Shown: piece by piece, positions 25,789 to 35,139 of the stretch
Position numbering within the stretch: position 1 is the first letter of the stretch
How the letters are laid out: each line of letters begins with the position of its first letter
Assembly: GCF_020005365.1 (NCBI RefSeq)
Contig: NZ_JACNML010000014.1
Location: forward strand, 1-50,095
Source: Kangiella shandongensis
GTDB lineage: Bacteria > Pseudomonadota > Gammaproteobacteria > Enterobacterales > Kangiellaceae
DNA: 50,095 nucleotides
Direction: 5' to 3'
Program-made: the position numbers and the translations under genes
The notes under the pieces: model-generated
The model's database searches: none
Told to the model about the DNA's origin: nothing
The model's input: only the letters and a program-made list of their open reading frames with translations

Positions 25789-27054
25789 CTAGATCTCGAA
25801 CTTGGTTTTTAGCTTTTTTTTGACCAGTTCGTTTTTTAGTTCAACGTACTGCGGTAAGCCATTCTTGTATGGCGGGTACGCTTCCCCTTCAATCAGAGGC
25901 TGCAAATACTCACGACATTCTTCGGTAATACCGAAGCCATCGCGTTTAATGTATTTACGTGGCATCATCTTCTCAACGTTTGCTACGTCAGCCAGCTTTG
26001 CTTCACCCACCGTCCAGCGATAGCTTTTTGTATTTTTGCGAACAATGGTCGGCATGACAGCATTTTTGCCCGCATCTGCAAATTCAACGGCGGCTTGACC
26101 CATGGCATAAGCTTGGTCAACATCTGTCGCAGATGCAATATGGCGAGCGGCACGTTGCAGGTAATCACAGACGGCCCAGTGATACTTATAACCCAGCTCG
26201 TCTTTGATCATGTTTGCAACAACTGGTGCCACACCGCCCAGTTGTTTATGGCCGAACGCATCGACAGTGCCGGCGTCAGCGAGGAAAGTACCGTCTTTAT
26301 AGGCCGTACCTTCAGAAACCACGATAGCACAATAGCCATGTTTTTTGACCGTACGCTCGACCTTCTTCAGGAATTTTTCTTTATTAAAGGCAATTTCCGG
26401 GAATAGGATAATGTGCGGCGCATCGCCTTCTTTTTCGCAGGCCAGGCCACCTGCGGCAGCAATCCAGCCAGCATGACGTCCCATAACTTCCATAACGAAG
26501 ACTTTGGTCGATGTTTCTGCCATAGATTTAACGTCGAAGGCGGCTTCGCGGATCGAAACGGCAACGTATTTCGCGACTGAACCAAAGCCCGGGCAGTTGT
26601 CGGTAATTGGTAGATCGTTATCTACAGTTTTTGGAATACCAATACAGATGATGGGGAAGCCCATCTTTTCACTCAATTGCGATACCTTGTGTGCGGTATC
26701 CTGTGAGTCACCGCCGCCGTTATAGAAGAAATAACGAATATCGTGAGCTTTAAATACTTCGATTAAGCGCTCATACTCCGCCTTGTTTTCTTCAATACTG
26801 CGCAACTTATGGCGACATGAACCAAAGGCACCCGAGGGAGTGTGCTTCAGTGCAGCAATGTCTTTCTTACTCTCTTTGCTGGTATCGATCAACTCTTCAC
26901 GCAAGGCACCGATAATACCGTTACGACCTGCGTAAACTTTATTGATGTTAAGTGACTTACGAGCTGTTTCAATCACGCCACAGGCGGTTGCGTTGATCAC
27001 TGCTGTTACGCCGCCAGACTGGGCGTAGAAGGCGTTGTACTTTTTCTTAGGCAT
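25789..27054 (-). CDS. pfp: pyrophosphate-dependent 6-phosphofructokinase
   Basis: 421 residues of the phosphofructokinase fold. The nucleotide/PPi site reads NGGGDSQDTA, with aspartate where ATP enzymes have glycine, and the substrate loop reads GIPKTVDNDLP, with lysine where ATP enzymes have glycine. Both changes mark PPi-dependent enzymes, which interconvert fructose 6-phosphate and fructose 1,6-bisphosphate reversibly using PPi. MEVMGRHAGWIAAA is the fructose-phosphate binding motif. The length is normal for the long bacterial PPi-PFK group. It lies 4 kb from the membrane pyrophosphatase gene. Confidence 0.92.
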   Translation of the reverse strand: MPKKKYNAFYAQSGGVTAVINATACGVIETARKSLNINKVYAGRNGIIGALREELIDTSKESKKDIAALKHTPSGAFGSCRHKLRSIEENKAEYERLIEVFKAHDIRYFFYNGGGDSQDTAHKVSQLSEKMGFPIICIGIPKTVDNDLPITDNCPGFGSVAKYVAVSIREAAFDVKSMAETSTKVFVMEVMGRHAGWIAAAGGLACEKEGDAPHIILFPEIAFNKEKFLKKVERTVKKHGYCAIVVSEGTAYKDGTFLADAGTVDAFGHKQLGGVAPVVANMIKDELGYKYHWAVCDYLQRAARHIASATDVDQAYAMGQAAVEFADAGKNAVMPTIVRKNTKSYRWTVGEAKLADVANVEKMMPRKYIKRDGFGITEECREYLQPLIEGEAYPPYKNGLPQYVELKNELVKKKLKTKFEI

Positions 27055-27374
27055 AGAATTTCCTTTGAAAACTGTGCTATCGAGCTTTCTATTAGCTACT
27101 GCGCTACCGCAAGCATTGTTAAAATTTGCTCAAAACTCTTCATTTATCTATTCATAAAATCATCGTTTATCGCTAATTTTGCCGCGCTTGCTGTTGTGCT
27201 CGTTACGCGAATAGTTCAGCTCATTTACTGAATTTGATACTTTGGGCCAAGAAACCCGCAAAATTGTGGCGATTTTACCGTATTTTAAGATTTCTTTCCC
27301 GAAAAGATGACGAAAAATCATGCTTGGCTTATGATTGTCAGCAAAGTTTCATAACAATAGATTCCAAATATTCG
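27055..27374. other. intergenic region between pfp and mpl
   Basis: These 320 bases separate two divergent genes and should hold both promoters. The mpl frame stays open back to 27234, but the ATG at 27375 begins the conserved protein ([15 protein letters not shown]), so the extra 47 codons are probably not translated. I find no hairpin or operator that I can defend. Confidence 0.4.
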
Positions 27375-28733
27375 ATGCATATTCATATTCTAGGTATTTG
27401 TGGCACCTTTATGGGCGGGATTGCGTTGTTGGCAAAGCAGCAGGGCATATCGGTCAGTGGTAGTGACCAGAACGTTTATCCACCCATGAGTACTCAGCTG
27501 GAGGAGCAGGGAATTGAGCTGATTCAGGGTTTTGAGCCCAAGCACATTCCTGAGCACACCGACTGTGTGGTGGTGGGTAATGCCATGTCGCGTGGTAATC
27601 CTTCAGTCGAGTGTGTGCTGGAGCAGGGCTTAAACTATCGCTCCGGACCACAATGGCTTGCGGAGAATATCTTAAAAGATAAGTGGGTGCTGGCAGCATC
27701 TGGTACGCACGGTAAAACCACGACGGCGAGCATGACGGCCTGGATCTTGGAATATGCCAACCTCAATCCTGGGTTTTTAATCGGTGGTGTTCCCGAGAAC
27801 TTTGGTCTGTCGGCGCGACTAACCGACTCGCCTTTCTTTGTGGTCGAAGCCGATGAATACGACACTGCCTTCTTCGATAAGCGTTCCAAGTTTGTACATT
27901 ACCGTCCGCGCACCCTGATCATGAACAACCTCGAGTTCGATCACGCCGATATATTTAAAGACATTGAGGCGATCAAAACTCAATTCCACCATCTGATCCG
28001 TATCGTGCCGGGGAATGGGCTGGTGATATATCCTGACAATGAACAGCACCTGCAGGACGTGATTAAGATGGGCTTCTGGTCGCAGAAAGAATTGATCGGT
28101 CCCGACGATGGTTGGCAGTTTAAGTTGTTGCAACAGGACGGCAGTCAGTTTGAAGTCTTTTTTGCTGGCGCCAAGCAGGGCGAGGTTCAGTGGGAATTGA
28201 TTGGTATGCATAATGTGGTCAATGGCCTGGCTTCGATCGCTGCAGCGCGTCACGCTGGCGTGCCGGCACATCATTGCTGTGATGCTTTATCCGCGTTTAA
28301 AAATGTTAAACGTCGTATGGAATTCAAGGGCGAAGCGGGCGGTATCGCGGTTTATGATGATTTCGCGCATCACCCGACGGCAGTTAAAACGACTCTGTCA
28401 GGTTTCCGCAAGAAAGTTGGCGCGAAAAAAATTATCGCTATTTTAGATTTGCGCTCGGCCACCATGCGCTCGGGCATCCATAAAGATACGCTTATCCCGG
28501 CGCTAGTTGAAGCAGACGAAGTGATCATTCACAAACCGGCTGAGTTTGAGTGGCAGTTTCCGCAACAACAACTTGATAAACTGAAAAGTGTCCAAATATT
28601 AAGTACGGTTGAGGACATTCTGCAAGCCGTGGCAAAAATGGTACAATCGGGCGACCAAATACTGGTCATGAGTAATGGTGGGTTTGGTGGTATTCACGGC
28701 AAGTTATTGGAGCAATTAGCGCATAATGAATAG
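27375..28733 (+). CDS. mpl: UDP-MurNAc:L-Ala-D-Glu-meso-DAP ligase (murein tripeptide ligase)
   Basis: Mpl reattaches recycled murein tripeptide to UDP-MurNAc, saving synthesis of new peptide. The 452-residue product has the Mur ligase layout: N-terminal [17 protein letters not shown]-binding [13 protein letters not shown], central [19 protein letters not shown], the [12 protein letters not shown] segment and a C-terminal domain. The GTFMGG signature and EADEYD are typical of Mpl rather than MurC. Its last bases overlap the start of ubiX, so the two genes form a coupled pair. Confidence 0.96.
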   Translation: MHIHILGICGTFMGGIALLAKQQGISVSGSDQNVYPPMSTQLEEQGIELIQGFEPKHIPEHTDCVVVGNAMSRGNPSVECVLEQGLNYRSGPQWLAENILKDKWVLAASGTHGKTTTASMTAWILEYANLNPGFLIGGVPENFGLSARLTDSPFFVVEADEYDTAFFDKRSKFVHYRPRTLIMNNLEFDHADIFKDIEAIKTQFHHLIRIVPGNGLVIYPDNEQHLQDVIKMGFWSQKELIGPDDGWQFKLLQQDGSQFEVFFAGAKQGEVQWELIGMHNVVNGLASIAAARHAGVPAHHCCDALSAFKNVKRRMEFKGEAGGIAVYDDFAHHPTAVKTTLSGFRKKVGAKKIIAILDLRSATMRSGIHKDTLIPALVEADEVIIHKPAEFEWQFPQQQLDKLKSVQILSTVEDILQAVAKMVQSGDQILVMSNGGFGGIHGKLLEQLAHNE

Positions 28734-29346
28734 TTCAGTTAATGCAATTACGCTAGCGATCACCGGGGCATCGGGAGCTCCATATGCGTTGAGATTGTTG
28801 CAGCAACTCACCCAGCACTACGATAAAGTTTACTTAATGTTGTCCAGTGCCGCGCGGGTGGTATTGGCGACAGAGTGTGGGGTGCAGGTTAACAAGTCGC
28901 CGAGCAGTATTGAAAAGGAATTATCACAGCAACTTAATCTTGAAGCAGGTAAAATTCAGGCCTTTTCCAGCGATAACTGGATGTCACCAGTAGCTAGCGG
29001 CTCCAGCGCACCGAAGCAGATGATTATCTGCCCTTGTAGCACTGGCACCTTGAGTGCGATTGCCAATGGCGCTTCGGATAACCTGATTGAGCGTGCAGCC
29101 GACGTGGTGATGAAAGAGCGAGGTCAATTGCTTGTAGTACCGCGTGAAACGCCGTTCAACACCATCCATCTGGAAAACATGACGCGCCTGTCGCGAATGG
29201 GCGTCACCATTATGCCGGCTTCTCCCGGTTTTTATAATGATCCGAAGTCGATTGATGACTTGGTCGACTTTATGGTGGCGAGGATCCTCGACCATCTGGA
29301 TATTAAGCACAATCTCGGTCATCGCTGGGGATACAATGGCAACTAA
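28726..29346 (+). CDS. ubiX: flavin prenyltransferase UbiX
   Basis: UbiX attaches a dimethylallyl group to FMN to make the cofactor of the decarboxylase UbiD, needed for ubiquinone synthesis. The 206-residue length is normal. Motifs seen are [14 protein letters not shown] at the N-terminus, [25 protein letters not shown], and the C-terminal [15 protein letters not shown] followed by PASPGFYN. It overlaps mpl by 8 bases. ubiD is not in the window. Confidence 0.95.
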   Translation: MNSSVNAITLAITGASGAPYALRLLQQLTQHYDKVYLMLSSAARVVLATECGVQVNKSPSSIEKELSQQLNLEAGKIQAFSSDNWMSPVASGSSAPKQMIICPCSTGTLSAIANGASDNLIERAADVVMKERGQLLVVPRETPFNTIHLENMTRLSRMGVTIMPASPGFYNDPKSIDDLVDFMVARILDHLDIKHNLGHRWGYNGN

Positions 29347-29391
29347 CTATTCAATTACGATAGCTAAAGCTATAACAACGAAGAGTAAATA

Positions 29392-30327
29392 ATGACAAAA
29401 GCATTATCCATCAAAGACTTATGCAAAACTTACGATAATGGTACTCAGGCCTTGAAAGGCATTAGCCTTGAAGTAGAGGAAGGTGATTTCTTTGCACTCT
29501 TAGGGCCTAACGGCGCCGGTAAATCCACTGCAATCGGAGTTATCAGCTCGCTGGTCAACAAAAGCGCGGGCAAGGTCGAAGTGTTTGGCCATGATATTGA
29601 TACCGATCTGACCAATGCCAAGAAACAGTTAGGTCTGGTTCCCCAGGAGTTCAACTTCAATATGTTTGAAGGCGTTGAGCAGATTATACTGCAGCAGGCA
29701 GGCTACTATGGTATTTCGCGCAAAGAAGCTAAGAAGCGTGCACAGCCATTGCTTGAACAGCTGGGTTTGTGGGATAAGCGTGATGCACAGTCGCGTGAAT
29801 TGTCCGGTGGAATGAAACGCCGGTTGATGATTGCACGTGGTTTGATTCATGAACCCAGACTCTTGATTTTAGATGAGCCTACAGCAGGTGTGGATATTGA
29901 GCTGCGTCGCTCGATGTGGGATTTCATGGAAAACCTGAATAAAGAGAAAAAGACCACTATCGTATTGACCACACACTACCTGGAAGAAGCGGAAAGTTTA
30001 TGCCGTAATATCGCCATTATCAACCATGGTGAAATCGCCGAGAATACCAGCATGAAGGGGCTTCTGGCCAAGCTGGATATGGAAACTTTTGTGCTGGATA
30101 CCACTGGTCTGCCGACGCAAATGCCGGAGTTAAACGGCTACGATGTGCGGGTCCGTGACGAAACCACCATTGAAGTCGATGTGCATAAAGGCGCTGGCGT
30201 GAATGGTGTATTCCAGGAATTAAGTAAACATGACATTACGGTATTAAGTATGCGCAATAAAGCCAATCGTCTTGAGGAGTTATTTGTCAGACTGGTTGAG
30301 AGTCCAAAAGGAGGTTCTGTAGCATGA
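29392..30327 (+). CDS. yadG: ABC transporter ATP-binding protein (YadG-type)
   Basis: 311 residues: Walker A LGPNGAGKST, signature LSGGMKRRLMIARGL, Walker B LLILDEPTAGVD and the switch histidine in TTHYLEEAE. The C-terminal 80 residues are a regulatory extension. Together with the next gene this makes an ABC-2 type exporter whose YadGH relatives have no established substrate. The stop overlaps the start of yadH by 4 bases. Confidence 0.93.
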   Translation: MTKALSIKDLCKTYDNGTQALKGISLEVEEGDFFALLGPNGAGKSTAIGVISSLVNKSAGKVEVFGHDIDTDLTNAKKQLGLVPQEFNFNMFEGVEQIILQQAGYYGISRKEAKKRAQPLLEQLGLWDKRDAQSRELSGGMKRRLMIARGLIHEPRLLILDEPTAGVDIELRRSMWDFMENLNKEKKTTIVLTTHYLEEAESLCRNIAIINHGEIAENTSMKGLLAKLDMETFVLDTTGLPTQMPELNGYDVRVRDETTIEVDVHKGAGVNGVFQELSKHDITVLSMRNKANRLEELFVRLVESPKGGSVA

Positions 30328-31085
30328 ACTTAGTCGCCTTCCAAACGATTGTTGTTAAAGAAATTATGCGTTGGACCCGTATCTGGTCACAGACCTTATT
30401 ACCACCAGCGATCACCATGACTTTGTATTTCGTGATTTTCGGCAACCTGATTGGTTCGAGAGTTGGTGAGATGGATGGTTTCGACTATATGGAATACATC
30501 GTTCCTGGCTTGATCATGATGTCAGTGATTACTAACTCCTACGGAAATGTCGTCTCCTCATTCTTTAGCTCCAAGTATCAGCGTTCGATTGAGGAAATGA
30601 TGGTTTCTCCGGTATCCAATTGGGTAATTCTTGCTGGGTATGTTGGCGGCGGTGTTTTACGCGGCTTACTGACAGGACTGATCGTTACTATCATTGCTTC
30701 GTTCTTCGTTGACTTACAGATCCATAATATCTGGGTTGTTTTCAGCGTAGTCTTTTTAACCTCAGTGCTGTTTGCTATCGGTGGCCTAATTAATGCTGTT
30801 TTCGCCAAGAAGTTCGACGATGTCGCCATCGTACCGACCTTTATCCTGACTCCATTGACCTATTTAGGTGGTGTGTTCTATTCTATCAGTCTATTGCCTG
30901 AGTTTTGGCAGGGGGTATCGAAACTGAACCCTATCATCTACATGGTGAATGCCTTCCGTTATGGTTTTCTCGGTAGCTCGGACATCCAGATCGGCGTGGC
31001 CTTTGCCATCATTCTGGTTTTCATTGCGCTGCTAACCAGCTTTGCCATCTACTTGTTGAATCGAGGTATTGGTCTCCGTGCCTGA
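30324..31085 (+). CDS. yadH: ABC-2 type transporter permease (YadH-type)
   Basis: 253 residues with six predicted membrane helices and the ABC-2 permease motifs: RWTRIWSQTLLPPAITMTLYF and the conserved FILTPLTYLGGVFYSIS followed by NPIIYMVNAFRYGFLG. It pairs with the upstream ATPase to form a homodimeric exporter. The ATG lies in the overlap ATGA with the ATPase stop. The 3' end overlaps the GTG start of the Lon-N gene. Confidence 0.93.
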   Translation: MNLVAFQTIVVKEIMRWTRIWSQTLLPPAITMTLYFVIFGNLIGSRVGEMDGFDYMEYIVPGLIMMSVITNSYGNVVSSFFSSKYQRSIEEMMVSPVSNWVILAGYVGGGVLRGLLTGLIVTIIASFFVDLQIHNIWVVFSVVFLTSVLFAIGGLINAVFAKKFDDVAIVPTFILTPLTYLGGVFYSISLLPEFWQGVSKLNPIIYMVNAFRYGFLGSSDIQIGVAFAIILVFIALLTSFAIYLLNRGIGLRA

Positions 31086-31671
31086 TACGGTAGACAATCG
31101 AGTTCTTCCGATCTTCCCGCTACGGCGGGTCGTATTTCCAGAGAGCGTGCTTCGCCTACAAATATTTGAGCAGCGCTACCTGGACATGATTGCCAAACAG
31201 CTCTCGAATAATGAGGGCTTTGGCGTTTGTTTAATCAAAAAGGGTAATGAGACCGGTATCCCGGCGACACCTTACACGGTCGGTACCTATGTTGAAATTG
31301 TCGATTTTGATCAAAAAGATGACGGTATTCTGTTGATTACTTGCCTGGGTAAACAACGCTTTAAGATTAATTCCTCGTCTGTTATGCCGGACAACTTAAT
31401 CAGCGCTAACGTGTCGCTTATTGGTAATATGGAGCCGAAGCCCATTAAGGATGAGCAGGGCGAACTGATTCAACTACTGAATGACCTGGCGCAACACCCA
31501 CAGGTTGAGATCCTCGATAGTCCGGAGCGTTGGCAACACATGGATTTTATTGTGGAGCGTTTAACGGAATTCCTGCCCGTCAGCGAACAGCAAAAACAGG
31601 CTATCCTTGAAGAGAGTGATCTGAACACTCGCATCGCGACGTTATATCAAATACTGGCCTGGTTGAAATAG
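31078..31671 (+). CDS. Lon N-terminal (PUA-like) domain protein
   Basis: About 197 residues corresponding only to the substrate-binding LON_substr_bdg domain: LPIFPLRRVVFPESVLRLQIFEQRYLDMI, GFGVCLI, VGTYVEIVDFDQKDDGILLITCLGKQRFKI. The ATPase and protease domains of Lon are absent. This is a known stand-alone family of unknown function. GTG 31078 is the likely start and overlaps the yadH stop; TTG 31069 is the other option. Translational coupling to the exporter is likely. Confidence 0.88.
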   Translation: MPDTVDNRVLPIFPLRRVVFPESVLRLQIFEQRYLDMIAKQLSNNEGFGVCLIKKGNETGIPATPYTVGTYVEIVDFDQKDDGILLITCLGKQRFKINSSSVMPDNLISANVSLIGNMEPKPIKDEQGELIQLLNDLAQHPQVEILDSPERWQHMDFIVERLTEFLPVSEQQKQAILEESDLNTRIATLYQILAWLK

Positions 31672-31683
31672 TTATTTTTGGAC

Positions 31684-31709
31684 AAAAAAATGCCCACCAG
31701 GTGGTGGGC
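31684..31709 (-). terminator. minus-strand intrinsic terminator
   Basis: GCCCACCA pairs with TGGTGGGC at 31692-31709, and the A run at 31684-31690 becomes a T run on the minus strand. No minus-strand gene ends here: fabV already has its own terminator at 32015. The hairpin therefore suggests a minus-strand transcript in the 300 bases to its right. For plus-strand readthrough from the Lon-N gene it would lack a T run. Confidence 0.6.
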
Positions 31710-31839
31710 TAATGGCTTGCGCATTGATAAACCTTTGTCTTTTCGCTCCGTAGAGCAATTAGCTTGTTAGGGAAGACAATGATGCTCAAACTTGTTAAAT
31801 AGATTAACTCTATTTATTCTGATTTTCCATGCCTGTTAT

Positions 31840-31855
31840 GGTTAAAATGTTAACC
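31840..31855. promoter_or_regulatory. palindrome GGTTAA-N4-TTAACC
   Basis: Two perfect 6-base half-sites separated by 4 bases in the non-coding region between the Lon-N gene and fabV. This is the size of a dimeric regulator site; no regulator can be named. Confidence 0.35.
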
Positions 31856-31907
31856 AGTCCACGAATGAGGTCTTTGATTTACAAGGGGTTGTAAAGAAAA
31901 TTGACAG

Positions 31908-31991
31908 TTGATGCGTAGGTGACTTTAACGAAAAATCACATCTGCATTGAATTGGAAAGGATTAGTTAAATTGATGCATATGTGACTTTAA
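31908..31991. repeat. three-copy intergenic motif (TTGATGCATATGTGACTTTAA)
   Basis: Direct copies of a 21-base motif lie at 31908-31928 and 31971-31991, with 19 of 21 bases identical and starts 63 bases apart. A third, inverted and shorter copy (TGCA-ATGTGA core) lies between them at 31936-31947. 63 bases is about six helical turns, which would put the outer copies on the same face of DNA. This fits a cooperative binding site, but no function is proven. Confidence 0.5.
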
Positions 31992-32014
31992 ATGTGTCTG
32001 AAATGACTTAATAA

Positions 32015-32040
32015 AAAAGGCGTCCTTTAGGACGCCTTTT
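32015..32040. terminator. bidirectional terminator after fabV
   Basis: AAAAGGCGTCC pairs perfectly with GGACGCCTTTT over a four-base loop. It lies 20 bases past the fabV stop and its A and T runs suit both directions. Confidence 0.9.
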
Positions 32041-32059
32041 AATATAAAGCGGTATAAGG

Positions 32060-33235
32060 TTACACGATAGGACTGGTGTCCTTATCGTAATCCACACCAT
32101 CAACTTCAAAGCCAAACAGCTTAAAGAATTCGTGCTGGTAGCCTTTGTAGTCCGAGATCTCGTCGATATTTTCTGTTGTCGCGATGTCCCATAGACGCTC
32201 AACCTCACCCTGGATCTTGTCATCAAGCTCCTTCAAATCGACGCGGAAGCGGCGAGTATCGTCATAAGTCGCGTCGTCACCAAACATCTGATTGACGATG
32301 AGCTGATAAATTTGCTCGATAGGACCTTCGTGCACACCGTTTTCTTTCATCACTTTATACAGCAACGAAATATATAGTGGCATCACAGGAATCGCTGAGC
32401 TTGCTTGCGTTACCACAGCTTTTAAGACCGAAACGTTCGCCGTACCATTATATTTTTCTTGTAGCTTTTCATGAATGGCATGAGACGCGCGATCCAGATC
32501 TTCTTTAGCCTTACCAATTGTCGCGTGACCATAAATTGGCCAAGTCAGCTTCTTACCGATATAGGTATAAGCCGTGGTTTTAACGCCATCAGCTAAGACA
32601 CCGGCTTCGTCCAGCGCCTTCATCCAAAGCTCCCAGTCTTCGCCGCCCATCACTTTGATAGTGTTCTGGATGTCTTCATCAGATGCTGGGTCGATAGAAA
32701 TATCGTGGACCAAACCTTTATCTGTATTTAATGTCTTCTCAGTGACCGCTTCACCGATAGGCTTAAGCACAGACTTATAGACTTTGCCCGTTTCTGGATC
32801 CTGACGACGCGGAGAAGCTAACGAGTAAACTACTAAATCGATTTTCCCCATCTCTTCTTTGATGATTTTAATCGCGTCTTCTTTGGCCTGATTCGAGAAA
32901 GCGTCGCCGTTAATGCTTTTATTCCAAAGACCTGCTTCATCAGCTGCAATCTCGAATCCACGGTTGTTGTACCAGCCTGCCGTACCCGGCTTTTTCTCGG
33001 TAGGCTCTTTTTCAAAGAACAAGCCTAACGTTTTTGCGCCATAACCAAACGCCGACACAATACGCGATGCCAAGCCATAACCCGTAGAAGAACCGATAAC
33101 TAATACATTCTTTGGGCCTTCGCCAGCAGGTTTATTATTTTTAACATACTCAATCTGCTCATTAACGTGAGCGATGCAACCCTGAGGGTGCGCCGTGGTA
33201 CAAACGAAACCACGTACTTTCGGCTTAATAATCAT
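32060..33235 (-). CDS. fabV: trans-2-enoyl-ACP/CoA reductase FabV
   Basis: FabV performs the last reduction of fatty acid elongation with NADH and is naturally resistant to triclosan. The 391 residues show the N-terminal MIIKPKVRGFVCTTAHPQGC, the cofactor motif VLVIGSSTGYGLASR, YSLASPRRQDP, and the long Y-x8-K catalytic motif in YGHATIGKAK, which separates FabV from FabI (Y-x6-K). The C-terminal FELFGFEVDGVDYD is also typical. No other fab gene is adjacent. Starts at ATG 33235. Confidence 0.96.
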   Translation of the reverse strand: MIIKPKVRGFVCTTAHPQGCIAHVNEQIEYVKNNKPAGEGPKNVLVIGSSTGYGLASRIVSAFGYGAKTLGLFFEKEPTEKKPGTAGWYNNRGFEIAADEAGLWNKSINGDAFSNQAKEDAIKIIKEEMGKIDLVVYSLASPRRQDPETGKVYKSVLKPIGEAVTEKTLNTDKGLVHDISIDPASDEDIQNTIKVMGGEDWELWMKALDEAGVLADGVKTTAYTYIGKKLTWPIYGHATIGKAKEDLDRASHAIHEKLQEKYNGTANVSVLKAVVTQASSAIPVMPLYISLLYKVMKENGVHEGPIEQIYQLIVNQMFGDDATYDDTRRFRVDLKELDDKIQGEVERLWDIATTENIDEISDYKGYQHEFFKLFGFEVDGVDYDKDTSPIV

Positions 33236-33367
33236 AAAAGTAGAACTCCAAATAAAAATATGGCGCTATTGTAACGTGTTTTTAGGTTGAAAAGGTACTA
33301 CCAGCGACAAAGAGGTCGGTATGTGTGATAAAGTTTATGAGAAACAGTTTAGTAAGTGGGAAAGGAC

Positions 33368-33757
33368 ATGCTAAAAACAATAAAAATCGTCTTTTGGCTA
33401 GCAGTAACATACCTGCTATATGTTACTGGCTACAAAATGATTGCATTAACTCTGCCTTTTAGCTTTTCAGACAATTTCACTAAAGAAGTCGTCATAATCT
33501 TATTGTTCCTGATATCCCTGCTGGCTATTATGTTCCTCCACTTTAAAAAAACGTTTTCTCAATTCTTGATATTTTTTCTGTATATCCTGATAGGAGTGGT
33601 GCTGATGTTATCGGTAGAAACTTTCAGGGATTGGTATCAAGGTAATGTCACCTTGACTATAGCCATATTAGCCACAGTTATATCTGTGGGCATTCAGGTA
33701 ACAACTTTGCTGTGGATACTTAGCTATGCAAAGAGTAAGCTCCTTAACAATAAGTAG
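33368..33757 (+). CDS. small four-helix membrane protein, unknown
   Basis: 129 residues, strongly hydrophobic with about four membrane segments (residues 4-24, 35-56, 63-83 and 95-120). The start is ATG 33368 behind GGGAAAGGAC; an upstream GTG at 33356 is in frame but less likely. It sits alone between divergent fabV and convergent cfa. No conserved motif is recognised. Confidence 0.6.
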   Translation: MLKTIKIVFWLAVTYLLYVTGYKMIALTLPFSFSDNFTKEVVIILLFLISLLAIMFLHFKKTFSQFLIFFLYILIGVVLMLSVETFRDWYQGNVTLTIAILATVISVGIQVTTLLWILSYAKSKLLNNK

Positions 33758-33768
33758 TGGCATTGGAA

Positions 33769-34950
33769 TTACCTAACCGAACGATAGGTTCCGCGGCGTC
33801 CTCTTTTGCTTAATACCAATTGCCAAAGCTGGCCCTGTTTGGAGCGGAAGAAACCAGCGCTGCAATGCAGGTAATATTTCCACATGCGATAAAAGCGCTG
33901 ATCATAGTTTTTCGATAATGTGTCCCAGGCATTGTTAAAGCGCTGCCACCAGGCGAGTAAGGTTTTCTCGTAATCGGGCCCAAAGTTGTGCCAGTCTTCT
34001 ATATTGAGCCGCCCATCCAGCGCCTTACTGATTTGAACTGCAGATGGGATTTTGCCGTTGGGGAAAATGTATTTATTAATCCAGGGATCGACGTGAGGAG
34101 TGCTTTTGTATTTGCCGATGGTGTGTAATAAAAACAGGCCGCTATCCTTTAACAGGCGTAACACGGTATCGAAATAAGTCGCGTAGTTTTTCGGCCCCAC
34201 ATGCTCGAACATGCCAATGGAGACGATCTTATCGAATTGGCCGTTGACTTTACGGTAGTCCTGCAACTCAATAGTCACGGGGAGATCGCGGCAACGTTGT
34301 TCGGCCAGTTTCTTTTGCTCTTTTGAAATGGTGATACCGTGGACTTTGACCGAGTAATTTTCCGCAGCAAAACGCGCAAAACCGCCCCAGCCACAGCCGA
34401 TATCGAGTACGCTTTCTCCGGGTTTCAGCTCCAGTTTGCGGCAGATAAGGTCGAGCTTATCCAGCTGCGCCTGTTCCAGATCGTTGGCATTAGCCCAGTA
34501 GGCGCAGGAGTAGTTCATGGTTGGATCGAGCATGGCTTCGAAGATGTCGTTGCCGATATCATAATGGCGTTCGCCAACTTCATAGGCGCGTTTTTCGTTC
34601 TGTCGATTGAACAGATTCTGTCGTATCACTTCGATGGCGAGTCGCAACCGCGCCACTCCTCCCAGCTGGTTTTCGACTTCAGCTCTTTGTAGTCGGTGAA
34701 ATAACTCATCCAGTTGCTGGCACTCCCACATGCCATCCATATAGCTCTCGCCGAGGCCCAGGGAGCCTTGAGTCAGGATGCGGTGATATGCGGTATCGTT
34801 AAGAACCTGAATATCGCAGGGCTGGGAGCCATTAAAGTTCACGCCGGCTTTTTGAGCAAGCTCAGAGAGGATTGCAGGGGGAGGTGCAATAGAGGACTCT
34901 TCTCTGGTTGCAGACGCTGAAGATGGTTTGTTATCCGGTAACTCACTCAT
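33769..34950 (-). CDS. cfa: cyclopropane-fatty-acyl-phospholipid synthase
   Basis: Cfa adds a methylene group from S-adenosylmethionine across double bonds of membrane lipids, usually in stationary phase. The 393-residue protein has the SAM motif VLDIGCGWGGFARFAAENY, the preceding HYDIGNDIFEAMLDPTMNYSCAYW, and FDKIVSIGMFEHVGPKNY and the C-terminal FRSKQGQLWQLVLSK. An N-terminal domain of about 120 residues is present, as in E. coli Cfa. It is transcribed toward the small membrane gene. Confidence 0.95.
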   Translation of the reverse strand: MSELPDNKPSSASATREESSIAPPPAILSELAQKAGVNFNGSQPCDIQVLNDTAYHRILTQGSLGLGESYMDGMWECQQLDELFHRLQRAEVENQLGGVARLRLAIEVIRQNLFNRQNEKRAYEVGERHYDIGNDIFEAMLDPTMNYSCAYWANANDLEQAQLDKLDLICRKLELKPGESVLDIGCGWGGFARFAAENYSVKVHGITISKEQKKLAEQRCRDLPVTIELQDYRKVNGQFDKIVSIGMFEHVGPKNYATYFDTVLRLLKDSGLFLLHTIGKYKSTPHVDPWINKYIFPNGKIPSAVQISKALDGRLNIEDWHNFGPDYEKTLLAWWQRFNNAWDTLSKNYDQRFYRMWKYYLHCSAGFFRSKQGQLWQLVLSKRGRRGTYRSVR

Positions 34951-35139
34951 AGATACGACCTTGTGCCTATTCGATAACCTGAGAATACCCTAACGTATTT
35001 ACTATAAATGGTGCAAATCAATCTGTTAATAGTGAGGGTATGCTGGGTGTAACAGGTATACGAAGTTGGTATGCACTTTCCTATTTTGCCCGTTTTCTGC
35101 TATTTTTAGCGGACTTTAACGATACAGGTTAGGTTTATA

